From GCA-003244245 sp050700495 (GTDB taxonomy: Bacteria > Actinomycetota > Actinomycetes > Mycobacteriales > Pseudonocardiaceae), in assembly GCA_050700495.1 (NCBI GenBank), contig JBOHHF010000085.1, positions 1 through 12,454 on the forward strand: a DNA stretch of 12,454 bases, in the 5' to 3' direction. The first letter of the stretch is position 1. Every line of letters starts with the position of its first letter. This document shows positions 1 through 6,210 of the stretch, piece after piece. Position numbers and translations under genes: made by a program. The notes below the pieces were generated by a model. It was not told the origin of the DNA, did not search any database, and saw only the letters and a list, made by a program, of their open reading frames with translations.

Positions 1-330
1 GACGTGGACAGGTCCGATCGCACCGGCGGCGAGCTCCGCGGCGGTGGTCGGCAGCGTCGGCGGGAGTTGCTCCCCGATCAGCGACCGTCGTGGCGTGAGC
101 AGCTCGGCTTGGTCGGCCCGGGCCTTGGCTTCACCCTTGGACAGGTTGAGCACCCCGACCAGCAACCGGGTCGTAGTGCCAAACCCGGCCACGGCTCCCG
201 CCTTTTCGGCCTCCAACTCCGTGACCACTCCCAGAACCCGTGAATAGGATCGCCGGAAGTCGGCTTCGGCGTCGCGCAGCACCTGAAGCAGCCCGTTGAT
301 ACGGGCCTGTGTGCGATCCTCCTCAACCAT
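1..330 (-). CDS. DUF222 / 13E12-repeat family protein (probable HNH endonuclease), N-terminal fragment cut by window edge
   Basis: The minus-strand frame is open from an ATG at 330 to base 1 (110 codons), so the C-terminus lies outside the window. The translation starts MVEEDRTQARINGLLQVL and holds the stretch LEAEKAGAVAGFGTTTRLL followed by LSKGEAKARADQAELL. This arrangement, a helical start, then GFGTTTRLL, then LNLSKGEAKAR, is typical of the N-terminal DUF222 domain of actinobacterial 13E12 proteins, which usually end in an HNH nuclease domain and occur in many copies per genome. The HNH part cannot be checked here. A GTG two codons upstream (336) is an alternative start; neither start has a clear Shine-Dalgarno. 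The family is often linked to mobile introns or repeats, but nothing mobile is visible in this fragment. The family call is from memory of the motif, without a search. Confidence 0.8.
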   Translation of the reverse strand, partial: MVEEDRTQARINGLLQVLRDAEADFRRSYSRVLGVVTELEAEKAGAVAGFGTTTRLLVGVLNLSKGEAKARADQAELLTPRRSLIGEQLPPTLPTTAAELAAGAIGPVHV

Positions 331-512
331 GGTCACCGGACCATTGTCGCGGCGCGCACCGACAGTTTCGGGCGCCGTGGGGCCACCCCCGGAAAGAAAC
401 TGAGGAATTCGACAAGCGGTCACCCCGAAACGACGGGCAGCGCACGAACTGAGCCGAATCGGCGAGTAGTGGTGCGACGCGGGTCGTGAACGGGATAGGT
501 GCACTGGTCGGG

Positions 513-2057
513 TCAGCGCTGAGGAGGTGATCGGTCCGGCGGCGGGTCGGGTGGGTCGTCGCTCAGCACTGCAAGCCGGTCCGACACGGTGGCCAGCTCG
601 GCGCGGAGCGCGGCGGCAGTCTCGGCGTTGCCGAGTTCCTCCTCGGTCCGGGCGAGGTCGGCGAGTCCCGCCTGCAGGTCCTGTAGCGCCGGTGCGGTGC
701 CGAGTTGGTCGGCGAGGCGCCGGTCGATGTCGAGGGCCTGCTGGTAGCGGATGCGGGCGGTGGCCGGGTCACCGAGGTCGCGGGTGACGTCGCCGAGCCG
801 TTCGAGGCTGAAGGTGAGGTCGCGGTGGGCTTGGGGGGTGTCGAGTTGGTCGGCGAGGCGTTGGCGGATGTTGAGGGCTTGCTGGTGGTAGGTGCGGGCG
901 GTGGTGGGGTCGCCGAGGTCGCAGGTGACGTCGCCGAGCCGTTCGAGGGTGATGGCGAGGTCGCGGTGGGCTTGGGGGCTGTCGAGTTGGTCGGCGAGGC
1001 GCTGGTCGATGTTGAGGGCTTGCTGGTGGTAGGTGCGGGCGGTGGTGGGGTCGCCGAGGTCGCGGGTGACGTCGCCGAGCCGTCCGAGGCTAATCGAGAG
1101 GTCGCGCAGGGCGTCGGGGTCCTCCGGTAATACTCGCTGCTCGGTCAGCTCCACCGACTCGGCTGCGTACTGCCGAGCCAGTTCCAACTCGGAGATGCTG
1201 CTGGCCAGCTTCACGCCGGAGTCCAGCAACCGCTCCCGGGTTCGAGGCTCCACGTGTTCCAGGGTGAGGCCCTGCTGCACCAGATGCAGGGCACCGGCAG
1301 GATCCCCCGCGGCGCGGTACCCGTCGGACTGGGTCAGCAGCAGCACCGCCGCCAGCTGATCCTCCCCGCGTTGGGCGGCGCGGTGCACCGCGCGGGACAC
1401 CCGCTCACGGCCTCGTCCGGCCAGCTCCTCGACTGGCATCGCCAGCAGCACCTGAGCCTCCTCGACCAGCCCCGCATCGCCCGAGTCATAGCTCAAACCC
1501 TGGGAACTGGAACTACCCAGCTGGCGCGGCGCCACATCGCTGCGCGGCGCTCCGGCGCTGCGGGTGACCACCGGCCGGGGGGCCAATTCGACGAGCAGGT
1601 CCCGGACTGACCAGAGATCCGGACTCTCCCGCTGGGCCACCACCTTCACCGCTGGGGGAGCCGCTATCACCAGCCCGCCCAGCCGGGCGCGCAGGACGTC
1701 GCGCCGGTGGTTCATCGCGAGCAGGAACGTGCGCCACGCCGCGAGCCACTCGTCGTCGGCCAGGTGGGGTGCGGCCACCCAGGTGCACCCGGGCGGTGCT
1801 GCGCCGCGTGCTTCCAGCTCGTCGAGCAGGCCCGCCAACTCGGCAGGTGTGGCGGGTTGCAGGACGGTGAACGGGTACGCGTGCAGCCGGCGGTTCGCCC
1901 GCACCCGCTCGCGCAGCCCGCGCTGGACCGTCAGGTCGTCGGTGAGCAGAAAGGCGAGCCAGAAGGCGTTCGCCCGGTCCAGGTGGCGCCGCAACCAGGT
2001 CCAGGCCCGCTCACCCTCAGGGCTGAAGAACTCGGGATCAGCCGGCTGCCGGGTCAC
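513..2057 (-). CDS. TPR-repeat protein with N-terminal PDLWSVR-motif domain, partner of the upstream ATPase
   Basis: This is a 514-residue protein if started at GTG 2057; ATG 2069 or 2072 are alternatives, all overlapping the 3' end of the ATPase gene, so translation is probably coupled. Residues 1-160 form an alpha/beta domain (FFSPEGERAW, then FWLAFLLTDD, then AMNHRRDVLRARLGGLVIAAPP) ending in ESPDLWSVRDLLVEL at 144-158. I recall similar PDLWS-R domains in bacterial TPR proteins next to ATPases, where they look like degenerate NTPase or adaptor domains; this is inference. After a Ser/Arg-rich linker (about 160-195) come helical TPR-like repeats. Residues 318-458 are three nearly identical 47-residue TPRs (RLGDVTRDLGDPTTARTY, then QQALNI-QRLADQL), followed by a decayed fourth and a Pro-rich tail. 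No signal peptide or membrane segment is seen, so it should be cytoplasmic. Its biochemical role is unknown; TPRs suggest a protein-binding scaffold or sensor. Confidence 0.85.
   Translation of the reverse strand: MTRQPADPEFFSPEGERAWTWLRRHLDRANAFWLAFLLTDDLTVQRGLRERVRANRRLHAYPFTVLQPATPAELAGLLDELEARGAAPPGCTWVAAPHLADDEWLAAWRTFLLAMNHRRDVLRARLGGLVIAAPPAVKVVAQRESPDLWSVRDLLVELAPRPVVTRSAGAPRSDVAPRQLGSSSSQGLSYDSGDAGLVEEAQVLLAMPVEELAGRGRERVSRAVHRAAQRGEDQLAAVLLLTQSDGYRAAGDPAGALHLVQQGLTLEHVEPRTRERLLDSGVKLASSISELELARQYAAESVELTEQRVLPEDPDALRDLSISLGRLGDVTRDLGDPTTARTYHQQALNIDQRLADQLDSPQAHRDLAITLERLGDVTCDLGDPTTARTYHQQALNIRQRLADQLDTPQAHRDLTFSLERLGDVTRDLGDPATARIRYQQALDIDRRLADQLGTAPALQDLQAGLADLARTEEELGNAETAAALRAELATVSDRLAVLSDDPPDPPPDRSPPQR
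684..1106 (-). repeat. Tandem array of three 141-bp TPR-coding units
   Basis: On the plus strand the string cgagttggtcggcgaggc recurs at 701, 842 and 983, exactly 141 bp apart, and long blocks around it (for example ttgctggtggtaggtgcggg) are unchanged between the second and third copies. Read on the minus strand these are three 47-codon TPR units (1106-966, 965-825, 824-684), with a decayed fourth at about 683-545. Identity at the DNA level, not just the protein level, points to recent duplication or ongoing homogenisation inside the gene. Confidence 0.9.
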
Positions 2058-3243
2058 TGTCGATCTCATCATGAAGCAGCGGGTGTACCTCGTACCAGGG
2101 CTCCCCGTTCTGGTAGCCGAGGACGAAGTGCTGGTCGAGCAGGGTGGCGACGACATCCCAGTCGTCCTGCGACGCCAGCGGGAGTTCGTGGGACGCCGCG
2201 ACCCGGCGCAGCATGCCACGCTGATCGTCGGCCAGGGGCAGCATGCCGTTACGCACCTGCTGGATCGCGGCCGTCACGGTGGCGTCATCCACCGGGAGCG
2301 ACTCGGCCTGGGTCACCACCTCCATCACCAGCCCGAGCAGGATGCGCAGGTGCCCGCCGGAGGCCAGCACCAGTTGATCGACGGCGTCGTCGTCGAGTAG
2401 CCGGTCGAGCTTGCGATTCGGGGCGCGGTGCAGGAGCACTTCCCGGGCCGCGCGGATACCCTCGGAGTTGGGTTTCTGTTCCCGGTCGGCAACCCGCAGG
2501 TTGGTCACCCGGCGCACCGCCTTGGCGGCGGCGATCTGCACGTACATCGGCAAGGTGAATACGGTGCGGCAGTCGGCCAGCCGGAGATTGTCGTAGTCCT
2601 TGTCGAACAGGTTCACCAGTGCCCGCCGCACCTGCTGAAATTTCTCGCTGTCCACCGCGCGGTTGTGATCCAGCGAGTCGACGATGACGACCAGGCCTTT
2701 CCATTCACCATCGGTCCAGTGCCGCAGCTCTGCCTTGAGCGACGCCTTGGTCCCCAGCAGAGTGGTGCTGACTTCGGCACCGGTCACATCGGTCCGGCTC
2801 GGCAGATTCGACAACCACTGCCACAACCTCGACCATCCCCGCGACGTCGCGGAATCACCCTGCTCGATGAGGTCGTATGTGACAGCCTGATCGGATATCG
2901 CGCCCACCAGGAAGAACAGCACGTCGACGACATTGAGCGGCTCGTGCATGTTCAGGTAATCCTCGGCGCTGAACATGACCACCGCGTGCCCGCGCCGCTG
3001 CAGCTCCTGCTTCAGCCGAAGCAGTTGCACCGTCTTGCCCGAGCCGCGCAATCCCGTGAGGAAGAATGCTTCACCAGGGGTCGTCATCGTGATGGTGCGG
3101 CACAGCAGTTTCACCGCGTCCGGACCCATCACCTGACCGGGCAGTTGCTCCAGAGGCACATACAGGGGCGACGTCGGGTGCACCGCCTGCTTGGTGAGGT
3201 TGCGGTACAGGTCAGTGAGGAACTCCTCGTCCTCGGGCGTCAT
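2038..3243 (-). CDS. P-loop ATPase (STAND/AAA-like) of an ATPase-TPR two-gene module
   Basis: This is a 401-residue cytoplasmic protein. Walker A is GLRGSGKT at 64-71, Walker B is LVVIVDSLDHN at 184-194, and VFTLP at about 228-232 sits where a sensor strand is expected. ASGGHLRILLGL near residue 295 and a C-terminal segment FVLGYQNGEPWYEVHPLL look like the helical and winged-helix parts of STAND/Orc-type ATPases. I recall a family with the same order of motifs (an opening like DEEFLTDLYRNL, then SGKT, EDYLN, VDSLDH, SGGHLR) in cyanobacteria and myxobacteria, next to PDLWS-type TPR genes, as here. The next gene overlaps its 3' end. Start: ATG 3243 has no Shine-Dalgarno, but a TAGGCT box ends 6 nt before it, fitting a leaderless transcript. 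It probably powers or switches the TPR partner. Substrate and target are unknown. Confidence 0.88.
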   Translation of the reverse strand: MTPEDEEFLTDLYRNLTKQAVHPTSPLYVPLEQLPGQVMGPDAVKLLCRTITMTTPGEAFFLTGLRGSGKTVQLLRLKQELQRRGHAVVMFSAEDYLNMHEPLNVVDVLFFLVGAISDQAVTYDLIEQGDSATSRGWSRLWQWLSNLPSRTDVTGAEVSTTLLGTKASLKAELRHWTDGEWKGLVVIVDSLDHNRAVDSEKFQQVRRALVNLFDKDYDNLRLADCRTVFTLPMYVQIAAAKAVRRVTNLRVADREQKPNSEGIRAAREVLLHRAPNRKLDRLLDDDAVDQLVLASGGHLRILLGLVMEVVTQAESLPVDDATVTAAIQQVRNGMLPLADDQRGMLRRVAASHELPLASQDDWDVVATLLDQHFVLGYQNGEPWYEVHPLLHDEIDSDPAAG

Positions 3244-3249
3244 GGCGCA

Positions 3250-3255
3250 AGCCTA
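3250..3255 (-). promoter_or_regulatory. -10 box (TAGGCT) for leaderless ATPase transcript
   Basis: Reading the minus strand, TAGGCT is followed by exactly 6 nt (TGCGCC) and then ATG 3243. That places the expected transcription start on the A of the start codon, the layout of actinobacterial leaderless genes. No convincing -35 is seen; it would fall around the start codon of the divergent reductase gene. Confidence 0.5.
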
Positions 3256-3263
3256 CGGCCGGG

Positions 3264-3269
3264 TACGTT
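3264..3269 (+). promoter_or_regulatory. -10 box (TACGTT) for leaderless aldo/keto reductase transcript
   Basis: TACGTT is followed by 6 nt (GCAGGT) and ATG 3276, matching a leaderless start. It lies only 8 bp from the opposing TAGGCT box, so polymerase could hardly sit on both promoters at once. The expected -35 position overlaps the ATPase start codon and has no TTGACA-like match. Confidence 0.5.
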
Positions 3270-3275
3270 GCAGGT

Positions 3276-4103
3276 ATGAGCCCCGTCATCACGTTGAACA
3301 ACGGCGTTCAGATCCCCCAGCTCGGCTTCGGCGTCTTCCAGGTGCCGGCGCAGGAGACCGAACGCGTCGTGTCCACCGCGCTGGAGGTCGGGTATCGCAG
3401 TATCGACACCGCGGCGGCTTACGGCAACGAAGAGGGCGTCGGACGGGCGGTCGCGTCCTGCGGGCTGGCCCGTGACGAGGTCTTCGTGGCCACGAAGCTG
3501 TGGAACGCCCACCACGGCTACGACCAGGCGCTGCGCGCGTTCGACGAGAGCGCTCGACGGCTGGGTCTGGACATCGTGGACCTCTATCTCATCCACTGGC
3601 CGGTGCCCTCTCTGGACCGCTATGTCGAGACCTGGAAGGCGCTGGAGAAGCTGGCCTCCGACGGCCGGGTGCGGGCGATCGGGGTGTCCAACTTCACCGC
3701 CGACCACCTGCGGCGGCTCGTCGCCGAGACCGCCACGGTGCCCGCCGTCAACCAGGTCGAATTGCACCCGTACTTCCCGCAGCCGGAGCTGCGCGCGGTG
3801 CACGCCGGGTACGGCATCGCCACCGAGGCGTGGAGCCCGCTGGCCCAGGGCGGCGAACTGCTGTCCGACGCCACCATCACCGGGCTGGCCGACCGCTACG
3901 CCGTGACTCCGGCCCAGGTGGTGCTGCGCTGGCACCTGCAGCTCGGCAACATCGTGATCCCCAAGTCGGTGACCCCGGCGCGGATCCAGGAGAACTTCGA
4001 CGTGTCGAACTTCGACCTCTCCACAGCAGATCTAGCCACAATCGCGCCCCTCACCACCGGCAACCGCCTGGGCGACGATCCCACCACCTTCGCCCTAACC
4101 TGA
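3276..4103 (+). CDS. Aldo/keto reductase (2,5-diketo-D-gluconate reductase-like, AKR5 type)
   Basis: This is a 275-residue NADPH-dependent (beta/alpha)8-barrel oxidoreductase that reduces carbonyl compounds to alcohols in the cytoplasm. The catalytic tetrad is visible as D44 (YRSIDTAAAYG), Y49, K74 (ATKLWN) and H107 (LYLIHWP). The family signatures IGVSNF (135-140) and NQVELHP (159-165) are present, as is the NADPH 2'-phosphate motif IPKSVTPARIQEN (228-240). Length is normal for the family and the C-terminus is complete. Members are promiscuous, so the true substrate cannot be named. The gene is divergent from the ATPase across 32 bp and converges on the aminotransferase across a stem-loop. 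There is no Shine-Dalgarno; it is probably leaderless. It is not obviously part of the ATPase module, although the promoters are physically shared. Confidence 0.95.
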   Translation: MSPVITLNNGVQIPQLGFGVFQVPAQETERVVSTALEVGYRSIDTAAAYGNEEGVGRAVASCGLARDEVFVATKLWNAHHGYDQALRAFDESARRLGLDIVDLYLIHWPVPSLDRYVETWKALEKLASDGRVRAIGVSNFTADHLRRLVAETATVPAVNQVELHPYFPQPELRAVHAGYGIATEAWSPLAQGGELLSDATITGLADRYAVTPAQVVLRWHLQLGNIVIPKSVTPARIQENFDVSNFDLSTADLATIAPLTTGNRLGDDPTTFALT

Positions 4104-4114
4104 CGCCCCCTCTC

Positions 4115-4178
4115 CGCATTCAGCGGGCTCAGCGGGGTTATCACCACCTCGTTTATCCCGCTGAGCCTGCTGAATGCG
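4115..4178. terminator. Bidirectional stem-loop between convergent genes
   Basis: The left arm 4115-4136 and right arm 4157-4178 are 22 nt each and complementary with a single mismatch; the loop is 20 nt (4137-4156). The arm starts CGCATTCAGCGGG. There is no U-tract, as is common for actinobacterial terminators. The right arm ends directly against the aminotransferase stop codon (4179-4181), while the reductase stop is 11 nt to the left. It can act on transcripts from both sides. Confidence 0.8.
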
Positions 4179-5273
4179 TCAGGCCAGGGTGGAGGTGAGG
4201 GCGCTGAGGAGGGTGGCTACGGGGCGGTCTTGGGCGTTGTGGCCCATGAGGCCGATTCGCCAACCGGCGCCGGCCAGGGGGCCCAGGCCGCCACCGACCT
4301 CGATACCGAAGTTTTCCCGCAAGGCGGCGCGGGCTTTGGCGTCGACCACACCCTCGGGCAGCCGAACCGCGGTGAGCTGAGGCAACCGGTGCCCGTCCGC
4401 GGCGAACACCTCGAAACCGTGCTCGGGCAGCGCCGCCTGCAGCCCCTCGCCCACCCGAGCGTGGCGCTCCCACACTGCCGGTAGGCCCTCCTCGAGCAGC
4501 CGCCCCAGACCCCCGTGCACGGCCGAGATCAGGGTGGAGCTCGCCGTGTGGTGGTAGCGGGGAGGATCGCCCTGGTAGTAGGCATCCAGCAAGATCAGGT
4601 CTAGGTAGAACGAGGAGACCGGCCGTTCCCGATCCCGGATCCGCTGCACTGCCCGGTCGGACAGCGTCACCGGCGCAATTCCCGACGGTGCACCCAGGCA
4701 CTTCTGGGTCGCCGAGTAGCAGGCGTCGACGCCCCACGCGTCCACCTCGACCGGGATCCCGCCCAGCGACGTGACGGTGTCCACGAGCAGCAGCGTGTCG
4801 GTGTGCTGCAGCTCGTGCAGCGGGGCGATCTCGTTGCGCACCCCGGTGGAGGTCTCGGCGTGCACCACCGCGACGAGCCGGGCCTGCGGGGCCTGGCGCT
4901 GAGTGTCGAGCAGCTGTTGGGGGTCCAGGGCCCGGCCCCACGGGGCCTGCACGGCCTGTACCTGCGCACCGAGCCGCCGCGCCACCTCGCACAGCCGCTC
5001 GCCGAAGTAACCGTTCACCCCGACGATGGCCAGCTCGCCCGGCTCCAGCAGGCTGGCCAGGCAGGCCTCCATCCCCGCTGACCCGGTCCCGCTGACCGGG
5101 AGGGTGAGGCGGTTTCGGGTGCCGAAGACGGCGCGCAGTCGTTGCGCGGTGTCGGAAACCAGGGTGAGGAACTCCGGATCCAGATGGCCGAGCACCGGCC
5201 GGGCCAGCGCCTCGACGGCTTCGGGGTAGGGGTTGGACGGACCCGGCCCGAGCAACAGACGATCGGAATGCAC
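4179..5273 (-). CDS. Class V aminotransferase, alanine-glyoxylate / serine-pyruvate aminotransferase family
   Basis: This is a 364-residue PLP enzyme of fold type I, expected to transfer an amino group from alanine or serine to glyoxylate or a related 2-oxo acid in the cytoplasm. The start GTG 5273 was chosen because the family begins just before LLLGPGPSNPYPEAV (6-20) and a -10-like box lies 6 nt upstream; the frame is open further upstream but there it is antisense to the serine hydrolase. Visible motifs are SGTGSAGMEA (61-70, PLP phosphate contact), AETSTG (139-144), VDTVTSLGG (164-172, with D165 for the pyridine nitrogen) and SATQKCLGAPSG with K191 as the Schiff-base lysine. Near the C-terminus WRIGLMGHNA is also typical. 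Length is normal. The precise substrate pair (alanine-glyoxylate, serine-glyoxylate, or 2-aminoethylphosphonate) cannot be fixed from sequence. Confidence 0.93.
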   Translation of the reverse strand: MHSDRLLLGPGPSNPYPEAVEALARPVLGHLDPEFLTLVSDTAQRLRAVFGTRNRLTLPVSGTGSAGMEACLASLLEPGELAIVGVNGYFGERLCEVARRLGAQVQAVQAPWGRALDPQQLLDTQRQAPQARLVAVVHAETSTGVRNEIAPLHELQHTDTLLLVDTVTSLGGIPVEVDAWGVDACYSATQKCLGAPSGIAPVTLSDRAVQRIRDRERPVSSFYLDLILLDAYYQGDPPRYHHTASSTLISAVHGGLGRLLEEGLPAVWERHARVGEGLQAALPEHGFEVFAADGHRLPQLTAVRLPEGVVDAKARAALRENFGIEVGGGLGPLAGAGWRIGLMGHNAQDRPVATLLSALTSTLA

Positions 5274-5279
5274 AGCCGG

Positions 5280-5285
5280 ATCTTG
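5280..5285 (-). promoter_or_regulatory. -10-like box (CAAGAT) for aminotransferase gene
   Basis: On the minus strand CAAGAT is followed by 6 nt (CCGGCT) and then GTG 5273, a leaderless layout, though the first base departs from TANNNT. GCGACA lies 16 nt upstream as a possible -35. This supports GTG 5273 as the start codon. Confidence 0.4.
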
Positions 5286-5298
5286 CCACGGTCTGTCG

Positions 5299-5304
5299 TA
5301 CTGT
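5299..5304 (+). promoter_or_regulatory. -10 box (TACTGT) for leaderless serine hydrolase transcript
   Basis: TACTGT is followed by 7 nt (CGCCGTG) and ATG 5312. It lies 13 bp from the opposing CAAGAT box in a 38-bp divergent gap, the second such compact gap in this window. No clear -35 is seen. Confidence 0.4.
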
Positions 5305-5311
5305 CGCCGTG

Positions 5312-6124
5312 ATGAACAGCCTGTGCAGCGTGCAACAGTGGCCGGTCGACGCGGTGGCCGTTGCGGTAGTGGACGCGTCCGGTGCAGTGCTGGGCAGCCA
5401 CGGCCCGCAGGACCGGCCGTTCCCGCTTGCGTCGGTGACCAAGCTGCTCTCCGCCTACGTGGTGCTGCTCGCGGTGGAGGAGGGGGCGGTGGCTTTCGAC
5501 CAACCGGCGGGGCCGCCGGGGTGCACGGTGCGCCACCTCCTCGCGCACACGTCCGGGCTGGTGTACGACACCGCCCGGGTGGTCGCGGCTCCGGGTACCA
5601 AACGGATCTACTCCAATACCGGGTTCGAGATGCTGGCCGATGCGGTGTCGGCATCGTCTGGCATTCGCTTCGCGGACTACCTGGCTGAAGGGGTGTTCCA
5701 GCCGTTGGGGATGGCCGCGTCACGGCTGGAAGGCTCTGCCGCTGCCGGCGCGGTGTCCACCTGCGCCGACCTGACCCGGTTCGCCGCCGAGCTGCAGGCA
5801 CCCACGCTGCTCGCCCCGCAGACGCTGGCCGAGGCGACCCGGGTGGCCTATCCCGGCCTGGACGGGCTGATGCCCGGCTTCGGCATGCGGCGTCCCAACG
5901 ACTGGGGCCTGGGCTTCGAGCTGCGCGGCCACAAGAGTCCACACTGGACAGGTAGCCGCAACTCGCCGGAAACCTTCGGGCACTTCGGGCGGCTCGGCAC
6001 CTTCCTGTGGGTCGACCCGGCAGCCGGCGCAGCCTGCATCGCGCTGACCAACCGCGACTTCGACCAGTGGTCACGCGACGCCTGGCCGGCCTTCTCCGAC
6101 CGGGTGCTCGCCGAGCTCCCGTGA
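5312..6124 (+). CDS. Serine hydrolase of the beta-lactamase / class C penicillin-binding fold
   Basis: This is 270 residues from ATG 5312 (GTG 5309 is possible but fits the -10 spacing less well). The nucleophile motif is S41-V-T-K44; the second motif is Y100-S-N102 in RIYSNTGFE; the third, KTG-like motif is H224-F-G226 in FGHFGRLGTF. HLLAHTSGL (75-83) is also characteristic of this esterase/peptidase group. There is no signal peptide or lipobox, so unlike true beta-lactamases and most penicillin-binding proteins it should act in the cytoplasm, probably as an esterase, amidase or D-amino-acid peptidase of unknown substrate. The end WGLGFELRGHKSP followed by HFG and the terminal domain is complete. 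It is divergent from the aminotransferase, and its stop codon directly abuts a stem-loop. Confidence 0.92.
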   Translation: MNSLCSVQQWPVDAVAVAVVDASGAVLGSHGPQDRPFPLASVTKLLSAYVVLLAVEEGAVAFDQPAGPPGCTVRHLLAHTSGLVYDTARVVAAPGTKRIYSNTGFEMLADAVSASSGIRFADYLAEGVFQPLGMAASRLEGSAAAGAVSTCADLTRFAAELQAPTLLAPQTLAEATRVAYPGLDGLMPGFGMRRPNDWGLGFELRGHKSPHWTGSRNSPETFGHFGRLGTFLWVDPAAGAACIALTNRDFDQWSRDAWPAFSDRVLAELP

Positions 6125-6188
6125 CGCGTTCTGGATGCAGAACGCGCTATACCGAGCCCGTTTTACCGCGTTCTGCATCCAGGACGCG
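6125..6188. terminator. Bidirectional stem-loop with self-complementary arms
   Basis: Arms 6125-6146 and 6167-6188 are 22 nt each with one mismatch around a 20-nt loop (6147-6166). The left arm starts on the base after the serine hydrolase stop codon. Each arm is itself a small palindrome: in the left arm CGCGTTCTG and CAGAACGCG flank GATG, and in the right arm CGCGTTCTG and CAGGACGCG flank CATC. The transcript can therefore fold as one long hairpin or as two short ones. It has no U-tract. It separates convergent genes. Confidence 0.8.
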
Positions 6189-6210
6189 GTCGCTTGGGTG
6201 GCCTACTGAG

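Noticed and set aside
331..512. Possible small gene or terminator between the DUF222 and TPR genes
   Set aside because: I found no credible start/ribosome-site pair or stable hairpin; only a distant 8-bp inverted pair GTTTCGGG (365-372) and CCCGAAAC (424-431), which is too weak to call.
513..1106. CRISPR-like or minisatellite array
   Set aside because: The 141-bp period encodes in-frame 47-residue TPRs without spacers, so it is a protein repeat.
705..1130. Plus-strand repetitive Val/Gly/Glu-rich open frame
   Set aside because: It is the antisense reading of the 141-bp TPR repeats.
1564..3279. Long plus-strand open frames opposite the ATPase and TPR genes
   Set aside because: They are antisense shadows caused by high G+C; their translations are Arg/Gly/Pro-rich with no domain, while the minus-strand genes have clear motifs.
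5274..6074. Extension of the aminotransferase frame far upstream of GTG 5273
   Set aside because: The added part is Arg/Pro/Ser-rich, antisense to the serine hydrolase, and absent from the family, which begins near LLLGPGPSNP.
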